Of a stretch of 56,025 nt of DNA, positions 17,411 through 27,004 are shown piece by piece. Source of the DNA: Rathayibacter tritici (GTDB lineage Bacteria; Actinomycetota; Actinomycetes; Actinomycetales; Microbacteriaceae); NCBI RefSeq assembly GCF_002932875.1, contig NZ_PSWS01000036.1, positions 1 to 56,025 on the forward strand. Reading direction: 5' to 3'. A program made the translations under genes and the position numbers. Numbering within the stretch: position 1 is the stretch's first letter; each line of letters starts with the position of its first letter. The notes beneath the pieces were generated by a model. It worked only from the letters and a program-made list of their open reading frames with translations, was not told the origin of the DNA and did no database searches.

Positions 17411-18585
17411 GCCGCTCACGCCTGCTCGCGAGTGACCTCCTCCGGATCGGCAGCGGCGGGCTGCGGCTGCGTCCACTCCGCGTGATCCTCTCGGCGCTCG
17501 GCATCGCGATCGGAATCGCGGCGATGATCGCGGTGGTCGGTGTCTCCGCGACCTCGCAGGCGCAGGTCGAGAAGAACCTCCACGATCTCGGCACGAATCT
17601 GCTCACGGCGAGTTCCGCTGCGAGCGTCATGAGCGCCCCGGTCCCGCTGGCCCCGAACGCGGTCGAGCGGGTCCTCCGGATCGACGGCGTCGAGTCGGCG
17701 GCATCTGTGGCCGTCCTCCCGGTCGGCGCCTACCGCAACCGCCTCGTCGATCTGGGCAATACCAATGGCCTCACGGTCGCCGTCGCCGATCAGCGCCTGC
17801 TCGGCGTGACGGAGTCACCGGTCGCCGTCGGCCGGTGGTTCGACGCGGCGTCGTCCGAGCTTCCGACGGTGGTCCTCGGCGAGACCGCCGCGAGCGCGCT
17901 CGGGATCGAGGAGCCCGGTTCGATGGTCCACGTGGGCGACGCCGATCTCACCGTGATCGGCGTCCTCGGCCGCAGCCCGCTCGCGCCCGAGCTGGACAGC
18001 GCCGTGCTCGTCCCCGGATCAGCGGCTCGCACGCTCCTGGGCTGGAAGGGGAACCCGACGACCGTGTACGAGCGGTCCGCCGATGAGGCAGTGCCCCGGA
18101 TCCAGCAGCTGCTCGCACCGAGCATCGACCCGGTGAAGCCCAGAACCGTCGCGGTGGCGCGGCCGTCGGACGTCCTGCAGGCCAAGAACACCGTCGACGC
18201 CTCGTTCAACGGGCTGCTTCTCGGAGTCGGTTCGGTCGCCCTGCTCGTCGGCGGGATCGGGATCGCCAACACGATGGTGATCTCGGTGCTCGAGCGGAGG
18301 CGTGAGATCGGCCTCCGCCGGGCCCTGGGCGCGACCCGCGGTCACATTCGCGCGCAGTTCCTCATCGAGGCGTTCCTCCTCTCGCTCCTCGGCGGGATCG
18401 GCGGCGCAGTCCTCGGCACGGCGGCGGTGGCATTCTTCGCCGCGACCTCGGGTGCTCCGCTGACCATCCCGGTCGGGATCGTCCTCGCGGGTCTGGGCGC
18501 GACCGTCGTGGTGGGGATGATCGCGGGCTCCTACCCGGCGATCACGGCCGCCCGGACGCCCCCGGCGGTTGCTCTGACGACCTAG
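17407..18585 (+). CDS. FtsX/MacB-type ABC transporter permease
   Basis: A 392-residue permease. An N-terminal span (about 21-44) precedes an extracytoplasmic MacB-like domain (about 50-265), and the FtsX domain has three spans (about 272-295, 318-345 and 355-378). The conserved cytoplasmic loop [20 protein letters not shown] is present between spans two and three. It pairs with the MacB-like ATPase and the cell-wall adaptor to form a tripartite-like exporter, probably for an antimicrobial compound or a lipid-linked product. A strong terminator follows 41 bases after the stop. Confidence 0.9.
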   Translation: MSRSRLLASDLLRIGSGGLRLRPLRVILSALGIAIGIAAMIAVVGVSATSQAQVEKNLHDLGTNLLTASSAASVMSAPVPLAPNAVERVLRIDGVESAASVAVLPVGAYRNRLVDLGNTNGLTVAVADQRLLGVTESPVAVGRWFDAASSELPTVVLGETAASALGIEEPGSMVHVGDADLTVIGVLGRSPLAPELDSAVLVPGSAARTLLGWKGNPTTVYERSADEAVPRIQQLLAPSIDPVKPRTVAVARPSDVLQAKNTVDASFNGLLLGVGSVALLVGGIGIANTMVISVLERRREIGLRRALGATRGHIRAQFLIEAFLLSLLGGIGGAVLGTAAVAFFAATSGAPLTIPVGIVLAGLGATVVVGMIAGSYPAITAARTPPAVALTT

Positions 18586-18626
18586 CCGCAGTTCCCCGAC
18601 GCGCTCCCACGGGGCGACGTCAGCGA

Positions 18627-18676
18627 AGACCTCCGGGACGAGGCGGGCCACTGGACCCGCCTCGTCCCGGAGGTCT
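18627..18676 (+). terminator. Perfect 21-bp-stem transcription terminator
   Basis: The arm 18627-18647 and its exact reverse complement 18656-18676 flank an 8-base loop and are followed by ttgtggttt. The stem starts with agacctccgg. The element lies between the exporter operon and the convergent small gene at 18743-18970, so it may stop both. Confidence 0.85.
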
Positions 18677-18742
18677 TTGTGGTTTAGGCGTGCAGGCGGG
18701 TGTCGACGAGGCCACGGCGTGCTGCACCGGGTCGGCCCTCGC

Positions 18743-18970
18743 TCAGACCTGAGCGGTGCCGCTGTCCTCGACCGAACCCGTCGCCTCCGACTCGTCGGCG
18801 ATATCGGTGTCGGTCTCCTCGGCGCGCTCGCGCAGGGCATCCGCCATGGCGCCGGCTCCCTCGGCCCCGTGGTCGTGCTCGACCTGGTCGATCAAACCGC
18901 TGAGCTTCTCGTCGTTGCTCGCGTCATCGGCTCCGTCCATCACGGGGCTGTTCTGGTCGTTGTCGCTCAT
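18743..18970 (-). CDS. Small acidic protein of unknown function
   Basis: 75 residues, strongly acidic and without a membrane span (starts MSDNDQNSPVMDGADDAS; middle LSGLIDQVEHDHGAEGAGAM). The start has a ggaggagcgcc ribosome binding site. It looks like a disordered stress-type small protein; no family recognised. It is a single gene converging on the exporter operon's terminator. Confidence 0.55.
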   Translation of the reverse strand: MSDNDQNSPVMDGADDASNDEKLSGLIDQVEHDHGAEGAGAMADALRERAEETDTDIADESEATGSVEDSGTAQV

Positions 18971-19362
18971 GGCGCTCCTCCTGGGTCGACCGGCCTCTGC
19001 GCCGGTGCTCCGACGCTACGCGTGCGCCCGGAGCCGCGAACGTGATCGACGGGAATCGGCTGATCCGCTAGGCATCGCGGCCGAGCGGATATCAGTCCGC
19101 TCTCGTCGTTCTCGACCGAAGTCACTCCTTCTCCCGACTAAGGCACTCTTCCACTCGACCTGAGGCGCTTTCGTTTTGAGAGCACCCGACTACGTGAGCA
19201 GACATCGTGTTCTACGGCTGAAGAATTCACTTCGCAATGACTCCCCGACTTTTGCTCCTGCTACGATATGGCGACTTCTGCACCAGGGATCGGTGGTCGT
19301 TCTCGGCGGGCGATCGATCGTTCACACGCCTGTTCTCTCGATCATCACCAGTGAAGGCGCGT
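18971..19362. other. Intergenic region upstream of the polysaccharide locus
   Basis: About 390 bases without a supported gene. It becomes AT-richer toward 19150-19300. A TACGAT hexamer at 19262-19267 could be a -10 for the first glycosyltransferase gene. No repeat or RNA gene seen. Confidence 0.4.
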
Positions 19363-20355
19363 ATGGCTTCGTATCTGTTCGTCTGCTCCGGGGGCGGGCA
19401 TCTCAAAGAGATGTTCGCACTCTCGGGTCTGCTCGGAGTCGACCCCGAGGAGCAGCATTGGGCGACCGTCGACAGTGCCCTCAGCCGCACCCTCCTCGCC
19501 GACCGGCGCATCACGCACCTCGCCGATCCGCCGCCCCGTGCCGTCGCGCCGGTGCTGCGCAATGCGATGATCGGCCGCTCGCTGCTGACCCGCGGTTCCT
19601 TCGACGCCGTCTTCAGCACCGGCGCCAGCCCGGCCCTCTCCTTCCTCCCGCTGGCGGCCTCGCGCGGCATCCCCGCGCACTACATCGAGAGCGCCGCGCG
19701 CGTACTCGGCCCGTCGGTGACCGGCCGGATCCTCGCCCGGGTCCCGGCCGTCTCGACCTACACGCAGTACCGCTCCTGGGCCGACGACCGGTGGAGTTTC
19801 GGCGGCTCGATCTTCGATACCTACCGCGTCGAAGACGTCGTCCCGCGGCCGATCCGCCGGGCCGTCGTCTCGGTCGGCACGCAGGACGGCTACCCCTTCC
19901 CGCGCTTCTTCGCCGCGCTCGCGCCGCTCCTGGACGGCGTGGAGGTGCTCTGGCAGACCGGCGCGAACGACGTGTCGGGGCTGGGAATCCAGGGCCGCCA
20001 CTCGGTGCCGCATGACGAGCTCAACGAGGCGATGGCGGCGGCCGACGTCGTGATCGCGCACGGGGGAGTGGGCACGGCGCTCAGCGCCATCGAGCAGGGC
20101 CGGGTGCCGCTCCTGGTGCCGCGACGCGCCTCCTTCGGCGAGCACGTCGACGACCACCAGGTGCAGATCGCCACTCGCCTAGCCGAATCCGGGCTCGCGG
20201 TCACCGTCGAGATAGAGAGTCTTTCCCGCGGAACGCTGGAGCAGGCTGCGGCCCGCCGGATCGTCTCCGCGGATTCCGCCGTGCCCTTTGTCGTACACGA
20301 CTCTGCCGAGAAGTCCTCGGGCTTCTCCCGCCGACTGTTCCCCTCATCCCGTTGA
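19363..20355 (+). CDS. ALG13/ALG14-like glycosyltransferase (GT28-type)
   Basis: 330 residues. The N-terminal half begins YLFVCSGGGHLKEMFALSGL, the Alg14/EpsE-like membrane-recruiting half. The C-terminal half has VSVGTQDGYPFPRFFAAL and the donor site VVIAHGGVGTALSAIEQG, as in Alg13/MurG enzymes. It therefore joins both subunits of a UDP-sugar transferase in one chain, which would add a sugar to a lipid-linked intermediate at the inner face of the membrane. ATG 19363 was chosen over earlier in-frame starts because homology begins there. It is the first gene of the exopolysaccharide locus. Confidence 0.85.
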   Translation: MASYLFVCSGGGHLKEMFALSGLLGVDPEEQHWATVDSALSRTLLADRRITHLADPPPRAVAPVLRNAMIGRSLLTRGSFDAVFSTGASPALSFLPLAASRGIPAHYIESAARVLGPSVTGRILARVPAVSTYTQYRSWADDRWSFGGSIFDTYRVEDVVPRPIRRAVVSVGTQDGYPFPRFFAALAPLLDGVEVLWQTGANDVSGLGIQGRHSVPHDELNEAMAAADVVIAHGGVGTALSAIEQGRVPLLVPRRASFGEHVDDHQVQIATRLAESGLAVTVEIESLSRGTLEQAAARRIVSADSAVPFVVHDSAEKSSGFSRRLFPSSR

Positions 20356-20518
20356 TGACCGCCGAGCGATCAGATGTGATGAGAACGTCATCCGGGCGTC
20401 ATCTTCGGCCCGTACACTTCCGAGTGGGTTGGGGGGCCGGACGCGACTTCTCGTGCGTCGATATCGGACTGGTCGGCCGACTCGATTCTGATCGTGAAAG
20501 CTCCGAAGGAACCTCGAT

Positions 20519-21439
20519 ATGACTTACATCCCGCGCGGATTATCGCGCCGCATCCTGCTCGCCGCCTCTGCTGCCGGAGTCGCCGCGACCGCCTCCGCAC
20601 TTGTAGCGACTCCCGCATTCGCCGCGGCGAATTACTCCGCGATCCCGAAGCTCCCAGGCGAGGTCTCCCGCAGGGACACGGCGCGCTCACGTGTCGGCGG
20701 GAAGCCCTACGAGATCATCGACGTGAAGATCGGTAACGACCCCGCACGCCTGTTCGTCCCGCACAGCGCGGTACCCGGGAAGAACCTCTCGGTGCCGGTC
20801 GTCTGGTACTACCACGCGAGCGGAAGCGACTACACAGCTCTCTCCGGCGCCTACCAGTATTCGGCCGATCAGCTCGTCGATCAGGGCTACGTCAGCATCT
20901 GCCCGCAGTACAGCGGCAGCAGCGCCTACACGAGTGCTCCCGCGCTCGCCGCGCAGAAGGCCGCCGTCACCTGGGTGAGCAGCCTGTGGTCCGTGCGTGC
21001 CAGCTTCCTCCGCTCGAACTCCGGCGGCGGCGCCCTGCTCTGCTGGGCCTACGCGAATCGCCTGGTGCCGACCATTTACGGTGCCTACCACTCCAGCGGC
21101 GTCTACGACATCGAGGACACCGAGTCGCGGGACCCGGGGCGCGTCGTCGCCGCGTACGGCGGCGACCTCACCGCACTGCGCGCCGGTAACCCGTCGCGTC
21201 TCCCGCAGTCGGTCTGGGCGGGCACGCGCCTGCGCATCACCGCCGGATCGGCCGACTCGCTCGTCCCGGCCGACATCCACGGCGGACGTCTGCGCCGCCT
21301 GGCTCTGCCCGTCGCCCGCGAAGCGACCATCGCCTACCACAGCGGCGACGGCGGACAGCTGGGCCACGTGGTCCCCGGCTTCACGAACACCGACATGGTC
21401 CTGACCTTCCAGCGCTGGCTCCAGGAGGGCCCCGCCTGA
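20519..21439 (+). CDS. Secreted alpha/beta hydrolase (esterase-like)
   Basis: 306 residues. A Tat/Sec signal peptide (RRILLAASAAGVAATASA, cleavage near residue 36 after AFA) is followed by an alpha/beta-hydrolase fold. Likely catalytic residues are Ser in RSNSGGGALL (near 168), Asp in TAGSADSLVP (near 245), and His in GDGGQLGHVVPGF (near 285). The nucleophile elbow is N-S-G-G rather than the classic G-x-S-x-G. It is preceded by a cgaaggaacc ribosome binding site. Its place in the polysaccharide locus suggests removal of acyl groups from, or release of, the exported polymer. Confidence 0.7.
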   Translation: MTYIPRGLSRRILLAASAAGVAATASALVATPAFAAANYSAIPKLPGEVSRRDTARSRVGGKPYEIIDVKIGNDPARLFVPHSAVPGKNLSVPVVWYYHASGSDYTALSGAYQYSADQLVDQGYVSICPQYSGSSAYTSAPALAAQKAAVTWVSSLWSVRASFLRSNSGGGALLCWAYANRLVPTIYGAYHSSGVYDIEDTESRDPGRVVAAYGGDLTALRAGNPSRLPQSVWAGTRLRITAGSADSLVPADIHGGRLRRLALPVAREATIAYHSGDGGQLGHVVPGFTNTDMVLTFQRWLQEGPA

Positions 21440-21655
21440 TCGGCGGCAGGACCGACGCGACCCCTCCTCCCCGGGGGCCGTGGCCAGGGTCGAGCAGCGG
21501 AGGAGGAGGGCACGGCATCGCAGGCGTCTCAGCCGCCGAGAGGCGACTCGCGAGGGCATCGCGATCCTCATCGAGGCTGACGGGACCACTCCCGTGAGCG
21601 CCGCACCGCCCGCCCCCTCCGCCCGCTTCTCCCGATGCCAGAAGGACTCCCTGAC

Positions 21656-23110
21656 GTGATCGATCTCCTCCCGCGGCGCCTCGTCGTCGGCACGCTGTTC
21701 ACGGTCGCCGTGATCATCGTCGCCGGCATGGGGTACATCTTCACCACGCGGACCCCCGGCACCGGCGCGCAGGTGGTCGCCTTAGGCGTCGCCGGGATCG
21801 TCGGCGCCTTCGTGCTGCTGAGGGTGCCCGCGCACTGGCTGCCGGCGATGGCGCTTGCGTTCTTCGCGATCGTGCCCTCGCCGCTCACGCCGTCCAGCTT
21901 CACCTTCCGGATGACGCTGTGGGCGGTCTTCCTGATCGTCTGGGCGGTGCGCCGGGCGCTCGCGCCGCAGCTGTGGCGGGCGCCGATCCGCGAGTGGATG
22001 CGTGAGCTGGTGCTGACCCCGTGGCGGGCCATCGCGATTCTCGCCTTCGCGGCATTCCTGGTCTGGGCGGCCGTCGCGACGATCCGCGGCTCCTTCGTCT
22101 CGGCCGGTGTCTCGTGGATGGCCAGCTTCGCGGTCTGCGTCGGCCTGCCGATGCTGGTCTTCGACGCCCAGCGCGAGGCCGTGCTGCTGCGCAAGACCTG
22201 GGTCTGGCTCTCGGGCCTGCTCGCGCTCTACGCCTGCCTCGAGCTGGTGGCGCAGAGCTCCCCGATCCTCGGCCCGCTCTACGCCGCGCTCGGCACCGAG
22301 CAGGATCAGCACTGGTCGCTCTACCGCGCCGAGATCACGTTCGGCCACCCGCTGCTCGCGGGCACCTTCCTGACGGTGGGTGCGGGGTTGGCGTTCGGCG
22401 CCTGGCTGCAGGGCTCGCGCCGCTCCGATCTGCTGCTGGGCATCCTGGCGTCGGCCGGAGTCGTCGCGACCGTCTCGCGCGGACCGATGGCGGCCGTGGC
22501 CGTCGCGGTCGTCGTCGGGCTCGTCGCGGTCGGCGTCCTCAACCCGGACCGCTCGCTGCTGCGGCCCGGCTCGATCCTTCTCGCCGGTCTGATCGCCGGA
22601 GTCGGCGTGCTCAACTTCGAACCGGTCACCGCGCGCAACAACAACCTCGACGCGTCGATCTCGGCCGGCGCCCGCGATCTCGGGGTCACGGTCGCGGTCA
22701 AGGCCGCCCAGCTCTCGAACTGGCTCGGCTCCGGAGCGGCCACCTCGGGCATCAGCGGCCGCAACTTCTCCGACGTGGTCATCGAGAACTCGTTCCTGCA
22801 GCTGCTGATCAGCGTCGGTGTCCCCGGCCTGCTGTTCTTCGTGATCCTGATGATCGCGCTGTTCGGCAGCGCGCTGAGCCGCCGCGACGTCGCTCCGGCG
22901 GCCGGCCTGCTGGGCTTCCTGGTCTGCCTCGCGGGCTACAACGCGATCGACGCGGTCCGTCCGAGCCACCTGCTCCTGGGCTTTCTCGTCATCATCTGCC
23001 TGAACCCGGTGCACGTCCCCGACTTCTCCCAGGGCATTCGGATGCGCCAGCCGCTCGGCGTGCAGATCTTCGACCCGCCGATGGCCGCCGTGATGCGGAG
23101 TGAGCGATGA
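21656..23110 (+). CDS. O-antigen ligase/polymerase-like membrane protein (Wzy type)
   Basis: About 484 residues with roughly 11 hydrophobic spans and a large extracytoplasmic loop (about residues 315-375) before the last spans, as in Wzy/WaaL proteins. GTG 21656 is preferred because agaagga lies 9 bases before it; ATG 21635 would add seven residues. It likely polymerises lipid-linked repeat units on the outer face of the membrane. It overlaps the following glycosyltransferase gene by 4 bases. Confidence 0.8.
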   Translation: MIDLLPRRLVVGTLFTVAVIIVAGMGYIFTTRTPGTGAQVVALGVAGIVGAFVLLRVPAHWLPAMALAFFAIVPSPLTPSSFTFRMTLWAVFLIVWAVRRALAPQLWRAPIREWMRELVLTPWRAIAILAFAAFLVWAAVATIRGSFVSAGVSWMASFAVCVGLPMLVFDAQREAVLLRKTWVWLSGLLALYACLELVAQSSPILGPLYAALGTEQDQHWSLYRAEITFGHPLLAGTFLTVGAGLAFGAWLQGSRRSDLLLGILASAGVVATVSRGPMAAVAVAVVVGLVAVGVLNPDRSLLRPGSILLAGLIAGVGVLNFEPVTARNNNLDASISAGARDLGVTVAVKAAQLSNWLGSGAATSGISGRNFSDVVIENSFLQLLISVGVPGLLFFVILMIALFGSALSRRDVAPAAGLLGFLVCLAGYNAIDAVRPSHLLLGFLVIICLNPVHVPDFSQGIRMRQPLGVQIFDPPMAAVMRSER

Positions 23111-24144
23111 GCCGCCGCTCGCGGCGGCACGCCTCGTCGCCGGCCGCGCTGGTCGTGCAGCAGTCGCTCGCGCCGCCGGACTCGACGACCCAGTACGTGG
23201 ATTCGATCGTCGACGGCCTCGCGCCCGGGGTCGAGCTGCTGTTCTTCTCCTGGCGCAGCGCCCTGCTCGCCGACTACGACGTGCTGCACGTGCACTGGCC
23301 CGAGCTGATGATCCGAGGCCGCAACCCGCTGCACCGGTTCCTGCGACGCAGGGCCCTCGACGTGCTGCTCGTGCGCCTCGCGCTCCAGCGCATCCCGCTC
23401 GTGCGCACCGTGCACAACCTGCACCCGCACGAGCTCGGGCCGGCCGCCGAGCGCCGTTCGCTCGCCAGGATGGACCGCGCGACCGACCTGTTCGTGCGTC
23501 TGAACCCCACCACTCTCACTCCCGGCCGAGCGCCCGCCGTGACGGTCCTGCACGGCCACTACCGCGACCAGTTCGCCGAGCACCCGCTGCCCGAGCGCGA
23601 ACACGGCCGGGTGCTGTACTTCGGCATCATCCGGCCCTACAAGGGCGTCGTCGAGCTGATGGACGTGTTCCGCAGGCTCGAGGACGACTCCCTCTCGCTG
23701 CACGTGGTCGGCAGCCCCAGCACGGGCCAGCGCGAGCTGGTGGAGGAGCGCGCCGCCCGTGATGCGCGGGTGCACACGACGTTGCGCCGGGTGGACGACG
23801 CCGAGATGGTCGACGAGATCGGCCGCGCCGAGCTGATCGTCCTGCCCTACCGCGAGATGCACAACTCCGGCTCGATCCTGGTCGCCCTCTCGCTGGGCCG
23901 CCCGATCCTGGTGCCCCGCACGCCCGCCAACACGGCCCTCGCCGAGGAAGTCGGCAGCGACTGGGTGATCGAGTACGACGGCGACCTCGCGCCCGAGCTG
24001 ATCGCCTCGGCGCTCACCGCCACTCGCACCCGAGCGCCGGAGGGTCTCCCCGCGCTGTCCGGGCGCGACTGGGACGTGCTCGGCCGCCAGCTCAAGAACG
24101 CCTACGAGGGCGCACTCGCCACCAAGAAGGGCTCGACGCGATGA
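23107..24144 (+). CDS. Glycosyltransferase, GumI/GT94-like or GT4-like
   Basis: 345 residues, GT-B fold. The acceptor half shows DYDVLHVHWPELMIRGRNP and VRTVHNLHPHELG, a pattern seen in GumI-like mannosyltransferases. The donor half has YFGIIRPYKGVVELMDVF, HVVGSPSTGQ and IVLPYREMHNSGSILVALSL, the Glu-containing nucleotide-sugar site. No signal or membrane span, so it is cytoplasmic or membrane-associated. It is in an overlapping run from the Wzy to the Wzx gene. The sugar it transfers cannot be told. Confidence 0.8.
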   Translation: MSRRSRRHASSPAALVVQQSLAPPDSTTQYVDSIVDGLAPGVELLFFSWRSALLADYDVLHVHWPELMIRGRNPLHRFLRRRALDVLLVRLALQRIPLVRTVHNLHPHELGPAAERRSLARMDRATDLFVRLNPTTLTPGRAPAVTVLHGHYRDQFAEHPLPEREHGRVLYFGIIRPYKGVVELMDVFRRLEDDSLSLHVVGSPSTGQRELVEERAARDARVHTTLRRVDDAEMVDEIGRAELIVLPYREMHNSGSILVALSLGRPILVPRTPANTALAEEVGSDWVIEYDGDLAPELIASALTATRTRAPEGLPALSGRDWDVLGRQLKNAYEGALATKKGSTR

Positions 24145-25760
24145 GCGCAACCACGCAGAAGCCGTCCCCGAGCCTCGGCCGCTCGGCGAGCCGCGGCGCC
24201 GCCGTCACCATCGGCGGCCAGGCGATCCGCATCGCCGTCCAGCTGGGCAGCATCGTCGTCCTCGCCCGCCTGCTCGCCCCCGCCGACTACGGCCTGCTCG
24301 CGATGGTCACCGCGATCATCGGCATCGGCGAGATCTTCCGCGACTTCGGTCTCTCCTCCGCCGCGATCCAGGCGAAGGAGATCACTCCGGGCCAGAAGAG
24401 CAATTTGTTCTGGATGAACGCGGGCATCGGCCTCACGCTGACGCTGCTCGTGATCGCCGCCTCCTGGCCGATCGCCGCGCTCTACGGCGACGACCGCCTC
24501 CAGCTGCTGACCGTGGTGCTCTCCTCGACCTTCCTGCTCAACGGCATCTCGACGCAGTTCCGCGCCGACCTCGCCCGGCACCTGCGCTTCGTGAAGCTGA
24601 CCCTGGTCGACATCGTCGGTCAGGTGCTGGGCCTCGCGGTCGGCGTGCTGATGGCGCTTGCCGGTGCCGGCTACTGGGCGCTGGCCGCGAGCCAGGTCGT
24701 GCAGCCGCTGATCGGCGTGCTGATGCTCGTCGTCATCACCGGCTGGCGGCCCGGCCGCTACCGCCGCGGGGAGGCGATGGGCCACTTCCTGCGCTACGGA
24801 GGCGGCGTGTTCGCCACCCAGGCGCTCACCTACGCGAGCAAGAACGTCGACTCCGTCATCATTGGTGCGCGCTTCGGCCCGGTCGACCTCGGCCTCTACA
24901 ACCGCGCGTTCCAGCTGATGATGCTGCCGCTGCAGCAGTTGAATGCTCCGGCGCAGCGGGTGGCCCTGCCGGTGCTGTCGAAGTTGCAGGACGAGCGCGA
25001 GCGCTTCCGCACCTTCATCCTCTTCGGCCAGTCGGCGATGCTGACGGTGATGGGCCTGGTGCTCGCGCTGCTCGGCTCGCAGTCCGACTCGGTCATCCGC
25101 ATCCTGCTGGGGGAGCGCTGGCTCGGCTCGGTGCCGATCTTCCAGATTTTGCTCGTCGCCGGCTTTTTCCAGGCCACGGCGTACTGCTCCTGGTGGGTCT
25201 TTCTCGCGAAGGGCCTGGTGCGTCAGAGCGTCTGGTACAGCCTGGCGACCCGTCCGCTGATGGTCGTGCTCATCCTGGTCGGCTCGACCTGGGGAGTGAC
25301 GGGCGTCGCCATCGCCTACGCCGCCTCGCTCGCGCTGACGTGGCCGATCGCGCTGATCTGGATCGGCCGCTCCTCCGACGCCCCGGTGCGCGACATGTTC
25401 ACCAACGGCCTGCGCAGCGGCATCGCGTTCGGATCGATCACGGTCGGCTCGTACTTCTCCACCGTTGCGATCTCCGCCGACCAGCCGATCCTCCGCCTGC
25501 TCGTGGGCGGCGCGGTCGTCCTGGTCGGAGTCGGGCTCTGGATGCTGATCCTGCCCGCCTTCCGCCGCCAGATCCTCGGCCTCGCCGACCTGCGCCGCCA
25601 CTTCCGCCGCAGCCGCCCGGCCGCCGCTCCCGCCCCGGCCGCGGTCGACGCCACCAGTCCCACCGGTGACAGCGCCCTGGTCGACGGCGCGGTCACGGCC
25701 GGCACCCCCGACTCCGAGCGGCAGAGCGCCGCCGTTCCCCCCACCGAAAGAGATCGATGA
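24141..25760 (+). CDS. Polysaccharide flippase of the MOP superfamily (Wzx type)
   Basis: 539 residues with 12-14 predicted spans. The start SRGAAVTIGGQAIRIAVQLG and the segment LARLLAPADYGLLAMVTAI (about residues 36-54) are hallmarks of Wzx-like lipopolysaccharide biosynthesis flippases. The C-terminal 60 residues are a polar Ala/Pro/Thr tail. It should turn undecaprenyl-linked repeat units to the outer face for the Wzy-like polymerase. It overlaps genes on both sides by 4 bases. Confidence 0.88.
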   Translation: MSATTQKPSPSLGRSASRGAAVTIGGQAIRIAVQLGSIVVLARLLAPADYGLLAMVTAIIGIGEIFRDFGLSSAAIQAKEITPGQKSNLFWMNAGIGLTLTLLVIAASWPIAALYGDDRLQLLTVVLSSTFLLNGISTQFRADLARHLRFVKLTLVDIVGQVLGLAVGVLMALAGAGYWALAASQVVQPLIGVLMLVVITGWRPGRYRRGEAMGHFLRYGGGVFATQALTYASKNVDSVIIGARFGPVDLGLYNRAFQLMMLPLQQLNAPAQRVALPVLSKLQDERERFRTFILFGQSAMLTVMGLVLALLGSQSDSVIRILLGERWLGSVPIFQILLVAGFFQATAYCSWWVFLAKGLVRQSVWYSLATRPLMVVLILVGSTWGVTGVAIAYAASLALTWPIALIWIGRSSDAPVRDMFTNGLRSGIAFGSITVGSYFSTVAISADQPILRLLVGGAVVLVGVGLWMLILPAFRRQILGLADLRRHFRRSRPAAAPAPAAVDATSPTGDSALVDGAVTAGTPDSERQSAAVPPTERDR

Positions 25761-27004
25761 CACTCAAGCTCGGCGTCGTGAAGTCCTGGAAGAAGGACTT
25801 CGTCACGACGACCCGCCTGCCCGCCCGCCGCGACGGCAGAGTCCTCCGCGACGCCCTCGCGACCCTCCGCCCCGAGCCCGAATCGCACCTCGTGATCGCC
25901 GCCCCCGGCAGCGGCAACATCGGCGACCAGGCGATGCTGGAGGCGTTCCTCGAGAACACGTCCGGCCCCGTCGTCGTCGTCCAGCGGTACGCGGGCGACG
26001 TCGTGATCCCCGAGGAGCAGGCCGAGCGGGTCACGGTCGTCGAACTCCCGCACCTGGTCTACGGAGTGGGCGACGCGCATGCCGCCGACCTCCGCGCCTA
26101 CGCGGCGCTGATCCGCCGCTCCCGCTCGGTCTCGGTCGTCGGCGCCGACATGATGGACGGCAAGTACAGCCTCCGCGGATCGGTCCGCCGCTCCCTGCTC
26201 GCGCAGGCCGCCGCCGAGGCCGGGGTGCCCACGCGCATCCTCGGCTTCTCGTGGAACGCGACGGCGCGCCTCGCCGCCCGCCGCTCCCTGATCGCCGCCT
26301 CGCGCGCCGGTGTCGTCCCCATGCTCCGCGACCCGCTCTCGGCCGAGCGCGCCCGGAGCATCGGGGTGCAGCGTGTGGAGGAGGTGACCGACATCGTCTT
26401 CTCGGCCCGCACCCGCGACCGCAGCGTCCGCGAGGGGCTGGGACTACCCGAGGGCGTCCCGTTCGCCCTCGTGAACGCGAGCGCCCTGGTCGCCGGGATG
26501 GTCGACCAGGTGCCCGAGTACGAGCGGATCGTCGACCGCCTCCGCGCCGCCGGTGTGCACGTCGTGCTCCTCCCGCACGTCTCCCGCCCCATCGGCGACG
26601 ACAAGGTCGCCGTGCGCGCGGTCGCCGAGCGCGTGGGTACCGAGGGTGTGACCGTCGTCGACCGCGTGCTGATGCCCGCCGAGATCCGCGGCCTGGCCGA
26701 GGACGCCCTGCTCACCGTGACCGGCCGGATGCACCTCGCGATCATGTCGCTCTCGCTCGGCGTGCCCGCGATCACGCTGGCCACCCAGGGCAAGGTCGAG
26801 GGCATCATGCGCCTGATCGGCCTGCCCCAGCTCTGCGTCGAGCCGTTCCCCGGCTTCGCCGACCGTGTCCTCCCGGTGATCGACCGCATCCTCGCCGAGC
26901 CGGGTGACGGCGGTGTGCGCGCCACCATCGAGTCGGCCATGCCCGAGGTGCGTCGCCTCTCGGCGCTGAACACCCGCGGCCTCGGCGCGGAGGTCGTGCG
27001 ATGA
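25757..27004 (+). CDS. Polysaccharide pyruvyl transferase family protein
   Basis: 415 residues. Family marks are APGSGNIGDQAMLEAFLE (about 50-67), a central VVGADMMDGKYS near 130, and a C-terminal TGRMHLAIMSLSLGVPAI (near 320), where Arg/His form the phosphoenolpyruvate-linked donor site. Members transfer pyruvate ketals onto cell-surface sugars (CsaB/WcaK/EpsO type). It is in the core of the locus, coupled to Wzx upstream and a GT4 gene downstream. Confidence 0.87.
   Translation: MTLKLGVVKSWKKDFVTTTRLPARRDGRVLRDALATLRPEPESHLVIAAPGSGNIGDQAMLEAFLENTSGPVVVVQRYAGDVVIPEEQAERVTVVELPHLVYGVGDAHAADLRAYAALIRRSRSVSVVGADMMDGKYSLRGSVRRSLLAQAAAEAGVPTRILGFSWNATARLAARRSLIAASRAGVVPMLRDPLSAERARSIGVQRVEEVTDIVFSARTRDRSVREGLGLPEGVPFALVNASALVAGMVDQVPEYERIVDRLRAAGVHVVLLPHVSRPIGDDKVAVRAVAERVGTEGVTVVDRVLMPAEIRGLAEDALLTVTGRMHLAIMSLSLGVPAITLATQGKVEGIMRLIGLPQLCVEPFPGFADRVLPVIDRILAEPGDGGVRATIESAMPEVRRLSALNTRGLGAEVVR

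Noticed and set aside
24102..25763. Long - strand ORF (553 codons) opposite the flippase gene
   Set aside because: The protein is rich in His, Gln and Asp in a pattern typical of antisense reading of hydrophobic genes, with no motif.
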